From positions 1 to 36,385 of the forward strand of contig CAJKQE010000015.1 of the NCBI GenBank assembly GCA_905201915.1: DNA of 36,385 nt. The letters run 5' to 3'. Position 1 is the first letter of the stretch. Every line of letters starts with the position of its first letter. The stretch comes from an uncultured Lachnospiraceae bacterium (GTDB lineage: Bacteria > Bacillota > Clostridia > Lachnospirales > Lachnospiraceae). The translations under genes were made by a program, and so were the position numbers. The notes beneath the pieces are model-generated. The model saw nothing but the letters and a program-made list of their open reading frames with translations, ran no database searches and was not told where the DNA came from. Positions 33,281 through 36,385 of the stretch are shown here, piece by piece.

Positions 33281-33352
33281 GATGTTAGAGGATGTCCGAC
33301 GGATTGTTCCGCACTTTGTGCTCTCACAATCTTACCAACTGACACTGACATC
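33281..33352. repeat. Imperfect intergenic palindrome before yfcE
   Basis: GATGT (33281-33285) and ACATC (33348-33352) form the ends. The core pairs GATTGT (33302-33307) with ACAATC (33326-33331), and GCAC with GTGC around TTT. No T-run follows. It resembles the larger foldback at 25758 in layout and in a loose match around its ACAATCT core. Confidence 0.4.
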
Positions 33353-33372
33353 ATTTAATTAAAGTATACAAT
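33345..33372 (+). promoter_or_regulatory. Promoter candidate for the yfcE operon
   Basis: CTGACA (33345-33350), 16 bases, TACAAT (33367-33372), partly inside the preceding palindrome and 16 bases before the ATG. Confidence 0.45.
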
Positions 33373-33387
33373 AAGGAGAAAAATAAC

Positions 33388-33933
33388 ATGAAATATATGT
33401 TTGCTTCAGATATTCACGGTTCCGCATATTATTGTAAAAAAATGTTGGAAGCTTATGAACAGGAAAAGGCAGATCGTTTGATTTTATTGGGAGATATTCT
33501 ATATCATGGTCCCAGAAACGATTTGCCGAAAGAGTATGCTCCAAAAGAAGTTATTGCAATGCTCAACGCAAAGAAGGATGAACTTTATGTAGTAAGGGGA
33601 AACTGCGAAGCAGAAGTAGATCAGATGGTTCTGGAATTTCCGATTATGGCAGATTATTGTATTATTATGGACGGGGAAAGAACTATTTATGCAAGCCATG
33701 GGCATGTATATAATGAAAATAATCTTCCGCCAATGAAAAATGGAGATATTTTCATTCATGGACATACCCATGTGCTGCGTGCAGAAAAGAAAGAAAATTA
33801 TACAATTTTAAATCCAGGCTCTGTTTCAATTCCGAAGGAGGGCAATATTCCAACTTATGCTATTTTGGAAGATGGCGTATTCAGTATTCGTGGATTTGAA
33901 GGGGAAATCGTTAAGGAGTTAGAGCTTTCATGA
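33388..33933 (+). CDS. yfcE: YfcE-type metallophosphoesterase
   Basis: This is a cytoplasmic metal-dependent phosphodiesterase of the calcineurin-like fold. The 181-residue protein shows all metal motifs in order: ASDIHG, LLGDILYHGPRN, VRGNCEAEVDQ, ASHGHVY and IHGHTHVL, then LNPGSVSIPK. This matches E. coli YfcE, which cleaves phosphodiesters in vitro; the natural substrate is unknown. AAGGAG lies before the ATG. The stop overlaps the methyltransferase start by four bases (ATGA). It is the first of two related phosphoesterases in the same operon. Confidence 0.93.
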   Translation: MKYMFASDIHGSAYYCKKMLEAYEQEKADRLILLGDILYHGPRNDLPKEYAPKEVIAMLNAKKDELYVVRGNCEAEVDQMVLEFPIMADYCIIMDGERTIYASHGHVYNENNLPPMKNGDIFIHGHTHVLRAEKKENYTILNPGSVSIPKEGNIPTYAILEDGVFSIRGFEGEIVKELELS

Positions 33934-35087
33934 AAATATTTGAATTAATAGCACCCTGTCATTTTGGACTGGAAGCTGTATTAAAAAGAGAAATACAGGA
34001 TTTAGGGTATGAAATCAGCGAAGTAGAAGACGGAAAAGTTACTTTCTACGGAGATGCAGAGGCCATTGTAAGAGCTAATATTTTTCTGCGTACAACCGAG
34101 AGAATTCTTTTAAAGGTAGCAAAAATAAAAGCTACAACTTTTGAAGAATTATTTGATAAAACAAAGGCTTTGCCGTGGGAAGATTTTATTCCTGTAAATG
34201 GGAAATTCTGGGTTGCAAAAGCGAACTCTGTAAAGAGTAAATTGTTTAGTCCTTCAGATATACAGTCCATTATGAAAAAAGCAATGGTAGAACGATTGAA
34301 ATCCGTTTATCATGTAGAGTGGTTTGAAGAAGATGGTGCCAGTTATCCGGTAAGGGTTTCTTTTATGAAAGACGTGGCTACCATTGGTATTGATACAACA
34401 GGTTTGTCTTTACACAAACGAGGCTATCGCCAGCTTACCAGCAAAGCGCCTATTACAGAAACGCTGGCGGCGGCACTTTTGATGCTTACGCCATGGAACA
34501 AAGATAGGATTTTGGTAGATCCTTTTTGCGGAAGTGGGACATTTCCTATCGAGGCTGCCATGATAGCTGCCAATATTGCACCGGGGATGAACAGAAGCTT
34601 TTTATCTGAGGATTGGAAAAATATAATTTCCAGAAAACATTGGTATAATGCTCATGATGAAGCAAGAGATTTAATGTGTCTTGATGTGGAAACTGATATT
34701 CAAGGATATGATTTAGATGGTGAAATTGTAAAAGCTGCAAGAGAAAATGCCAGATGCGCAGGTGTCGAGAAACTTATTCATTTTCAGCAAAGGGATGTAA
34801 AGGATTTAAACCATCCCAAAAAATATGGTTTTATTGTTACAAATCCTCCTTATGGGGAACGTATTGAGGAGAAAGCAAACCTGCCTCAGCTGTATACTAC
34901 CATAGGTGAAAGTTTTCAGAGACTGGATTCATGGTCTATGTATCTTATTACTGCTTATCAGGATGCGGAACGTTATATTGGAAGAAACGCAGATAAAAAT
35001 CGTAAAATTTATAATGGTATGATGAAAACGTATTTTTACCAGTTTTTAGGACCAAAACCACCTAGAAAGAAAAAATCTCTTGAGTAA
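33930..35087 (+). CDS. THUMP-domain RNA methyltransferase (RlmL/YpsC-like)
   Basis: This SAM-dependent enzyme probably makes N2-methylguanosine in 23S rRNA. An N-terminal ferredoxin-like/THUMP region (about 1-155) binds RNA. The methyltransferase domain has motif I VDPFCGSGTFPIEAA (about 196-210) and the catalytic NPPYGERI (N305). At 385 residues it matches the single-domain Gram-positive YpsC form, not the double-length E. coli RlmKL. It is translationally coupled to yfcE and followed by rdgB after 15 bases, so it belongs to a housekeeping operon. The exact target nucleotide is inferred from the family. Confidence 0.92.
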   Translation: MKIFELIAPCHFGLEAVLKREIQDLGYEISEVEDGKVTFYGDAEAIVRANIFLRTTERILLKVAKIKATTFEELFDKTKALPWEDFIPVNGKFWVAKANSVKSKLFSPSDIQSIMKKAMVERLKSVYHVEWFEEDGASYPVRVSFMKDVATIGIDTTGLSLHKRGYRQLTSKAPITETLAAALLMLTPWNKDRILVDPFCGSGTFPIEAAMIAANIAPGMNRSFLSEDWKNIISRKHWYNAHDEARDLMCLDVETDIQGYDLDGEIVKAARENARCAGVEKLIHFQQRDVKDLNHPKKYGFIVTNPPYGERIEEKANLPQLYTTIGESFQRLDSWSMYLITAYQDAERYIGRNADKNRKIYNGMMKTYFYQFLGPKPPRKKKSLE

Positions 35088-35102
35088 AGGAGAAAGTGCC
35101 AA

Positions 35103-35702
35103 ATGAGAAGATTGATTTTTGCTACTGGAAATGAACATAAAATGGTTGAAATCAGAGAAATTTTGGGAGAACTGCCTGTGGAAATCCTTTCTATGAAGGA
35201 CGTAGGAATTAAAGCTGATATTGTGGAAAATGGGAATACTTTTGAAGAAAATGCTTTAATAAAAGCAAAAGAAGTATGTAAATTGGCAGGAGAAATGGTT
35301 CTTGCAGATGACTCCGGTTTGGAAATTGATTATTTGAACGGTGAACCGGGCATCTATTCTGCAAGATATATGGGAGAAGATACTTCTTATCGTATTAAAA
35401 ACCAAAATCTCATCGACCGTCTGGAAGGAGTTCCGGATGAAAAGAGAACTGCACGCTTCGTATGTGCCATTGCAGCGGCGTTTCCAGATGGAAGAAGCTT
35501 TGTTGTTCGTGGAACGATAGAAGGGATTATCGGATATGAAGAACGTGGTGCCAATGGATTTGGATATGATCCGATTTTTTATCTTCCTGAGAGAGGAGTA
35601 AGCACAGCAGAGATTCCTCCTGAGGAGAAGAATAGTATCAGCCACAGAGGAAATGCATTGCGTAAGATGAAAGAACTTCTTGAACGTGAGGAATTGCTAT
35701 GA
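35103..35702 (+). CDS. rdgB: XTP/dITP diphosphatase (non-canonical purine NTP pyrophosphatase)
   Basis: This enzyme removes ITP, dITP and XTP from the nucleotide pool and so prevents mutagenic incorporation. The HAM1/RdgB motifs are all visible: FATGNEHKMVEIREIL at the start, LADDSGLEIDYLNGEPGIYS, GANGFGYDPIFYLP and ISHRGNALRKM. Length 199 residues is standard. GGAG lies just before the ATG. Its stop overlaps the next start (ATGA), so translation is coupled to the second phosphoesterase, an arrangement common in clostridia. Confidence 0.96.
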   Translation: MRRLIFATGNEHKMVEIREILGELPVEILSMKDVGIKADIVENGNTFEENALIKAKEVCKLAGEMVLADDSGLEIDYLNGEPGIYSARYMGEDTSYRIKNQNLIDRLEGVPDEKRTARFVCAIAAAFPDGRSFVVRGTIEGIIGYEERGANGFGYDPIFYLPERGVSTAEIPPEEKNSISHRGNALRKMKELLEREELL

Positions 35703-36178
35703 GAGTATTGATTGTCAGTGATACTCATGGTCATGAGGAAAATCTGGAGCGTATTCTAACGGAAAAAGGACCTTTTCAGCATTTAATTCACTTAGGTGAT
35801 GTAGAAGGGCAAGAAGACTATATTGAGGTTATTGCAGGCTGCCCTGTGCATATTGTAGCGGGAAATAATGATTTTTTTTCAGATTTGCCAAGAGAGGAAG
35901 ACTTTTGGATAAAAAATTATCATATTTTTATTACCCATGGACATTATTATGGGGTTTCTGTGGGAACAGACAGGCTTTGTGAGGAAGCAGCGTTTCGAAA
36001 TGCCAAAGTGGCAATGTATGGACATACTCATCGACCAGAGATTGAGGAGAAGAATGGAATTACGATTTTAAATCCAGGAAGTCTTTCCTATCCAAGGCAA
36101 ATAGGAAGAAAGCCCAGTTATATTATTATGGAAATAGATGGAGCAGGAAAGGCGAAATATACGCTTTATTATTTGTAA
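35699..36178 (+). CDS. MJ0936/YfcE-family metallophosphoesterase
   Basis: This is a second, shorter cytoplasmic phosphodiesterase (159 residues). Metal motifs are VSDTHGHEENL, HLGDVEGQ, VAGNNDF, THGHYYG and YGHTHRPEI, followed by LNPGSLSYPRQ. It belongs to the same superfamily as the protein encoded at 33388 but is clearly divergent, so it is a paralogue and not a recent duplicate. It is translationally coupled to rdgB and ends the operon. Substrate unknown. Confidence 0.92.
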   Translation: MRVLIVSDTHGHEENLERILTEKGPFQHLIHLGDVEGQEDYIEVIAGCPVHIVAGNNDFFSDLPREEDFWIKNYHIFITHGHYYGVSVGTDRLCEEAAFRNAKVAMYGHTHRPEIEEKNGITILNPGSLSYPRQIGRKPSYIIMEIDGAGKAKYTLYYL

Positions 36179-36180
36179 GA

Positions 36181-36221
36181 AAAGTCCCAAATCCCTTGAT
36201 TTATAAGGGGTTTGAGACTTT
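36181..36221 (+). terminator. Terminator after the rdgB operon
   Basis: AAAGTC pairs with GACTTT, CAAA with TTTG, and CCCTT with AAGGG, in one long stem with small mismatches. The T-tract is poor, so efficiency is uncertain. Confidence 0.65.
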
Positions 36222-36254
36222 AATAAAAAAAATAAAAAAAATTTAAAAAAAGTG

Positions 36255-36283
36255 TTGACTTTTTTAGCAAGTGCTGGTATAGT
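36255..36283 (+). promoter_or_regulatory. Strong promoter for the tRNA transcript
   Basis: TTGACT (36255-36260), 17 bases, TATAGT (36278-36283), with a TGG extended -10. Transcription would start near 36290 and give a leader of about 43 bases before the tRNA. Confidence 0.8.
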
Positions 36284-36332
36284 ATACCTTGTCGCCGGGC
36301 AAGAGAGTTCGGAGGACAACAAAAAACACTTT

Positions 36333-36385
36333 CGGGGTGTGGCTCAGCTTGGCTAGAGCGCCTGGTTTGGGACCAGGAGGTCGCA
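36333..36385 (+). tRNA. tRNA-Pro (anticodon UGG), cut by window end
   Basis: The sequence begins CGGGGTG (acceptor stem) and continues with the GGCTCAGCTTGGCTAGAGC D-arm. The anticodon stem-loop is CCTGG-TTTGGGA-CCAGG, with the TGG anticodon preceded by TT. The variable loop and the start of the T-arm (GGTCGCA) are visible; the rest lies beyond the window. It may be the first of a tRNA cluster. Confidence 0.92.

Noticed and set aside
1..36385. CRISPR array, prophage, IS or defence island
   Set aside because: No regularly spaced direct repeats, transposase, integrase, capsid, nuclease-helicase or methylase/restriction genes were found on either strand.

Overview
The window is about 36 kb of low-GC Firmicutes chromosome and almost certainly comes from a spore-forming anaerobic clostridium of the Lachnospiraceae type (Blautia/Mediterraneibacter-like). 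The evidence is AT-rich codon use, AGGAGG ribosome sites with ATG/GTG/TTG starts, a YesN/YesM sensor pair next to a GH2 beta-galactosidase, a SpoIVA-partner-like SipL protein, GerA-type germination genes and spoIIR. There are no phage, IS, CRISPR, plasmid or restriction genes. It reads as core and near-core chromosome, not an island.

Layout. 1-2700: beta-galactosidase missing its N-terminus; the first 63 bases do not look like lacZ. 2803-6092: YesN-type response regulator overlapping a YesM-type histidine kinase. 6171-8756: Ca2+-type P-ATPase. 8910-10196: aspartate aminotransferase-like enzyme. 10339-14188: cell-wall group (L,D-transpeptidase, Ddl, MurF), followed by a sodium:alanine symporter (14313-15713). 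15789-16529: PlsC acyltransferase on the minus strand. 16682-18667: small lipoprotein plus SipL, behind a very good sigma-E-like promoter. 18822-20365: ispE and a GntR/FCD regulator. 20565-24406: gerKA, a gerKB-gerKC fusion and spoIIR. 24477-25753: murI and a DUF1934 protein. 25912-26364: unknown membrane protein on the minus strand. 26527-28899: exported trigger-factor-like isomerase and a ComEC-like MBL lipoprotein. 28932-32344: ABC exporter, aminotransferase, DUF1700 protein. 32629-32808: an Asn-rich 59-residue peptide. 32937-33272: rhodanese. 33388-36178: tightly packed yfcE - THUMP methyltransferase - rdgB - yfcE-like operon. 36333-end: start of tRNA-Pro(UGG).

Two themes recur. Peptidoglycan and D-amino-acid supply is covered by Ddl, MurF, MurI, the L,D-transpeptidase and an alanine importer. 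Sporulation/germination is covered by SipL and its lipoprotein neighbour, the Ger receptor, SpoIIR and possibly the Asn-rich peptide. I did not find a clear new defence or mobile system. The items most worth a second look are the GerB-GerC fusion lacking the GerC C-terminal domain, the lipoprotein linked to sipL under a sigma-E-like promoter, the Asn-rich peptide with a forespore-like promoter candidate, and a 156-bp intergenic foldback with two weaker look-alikes.
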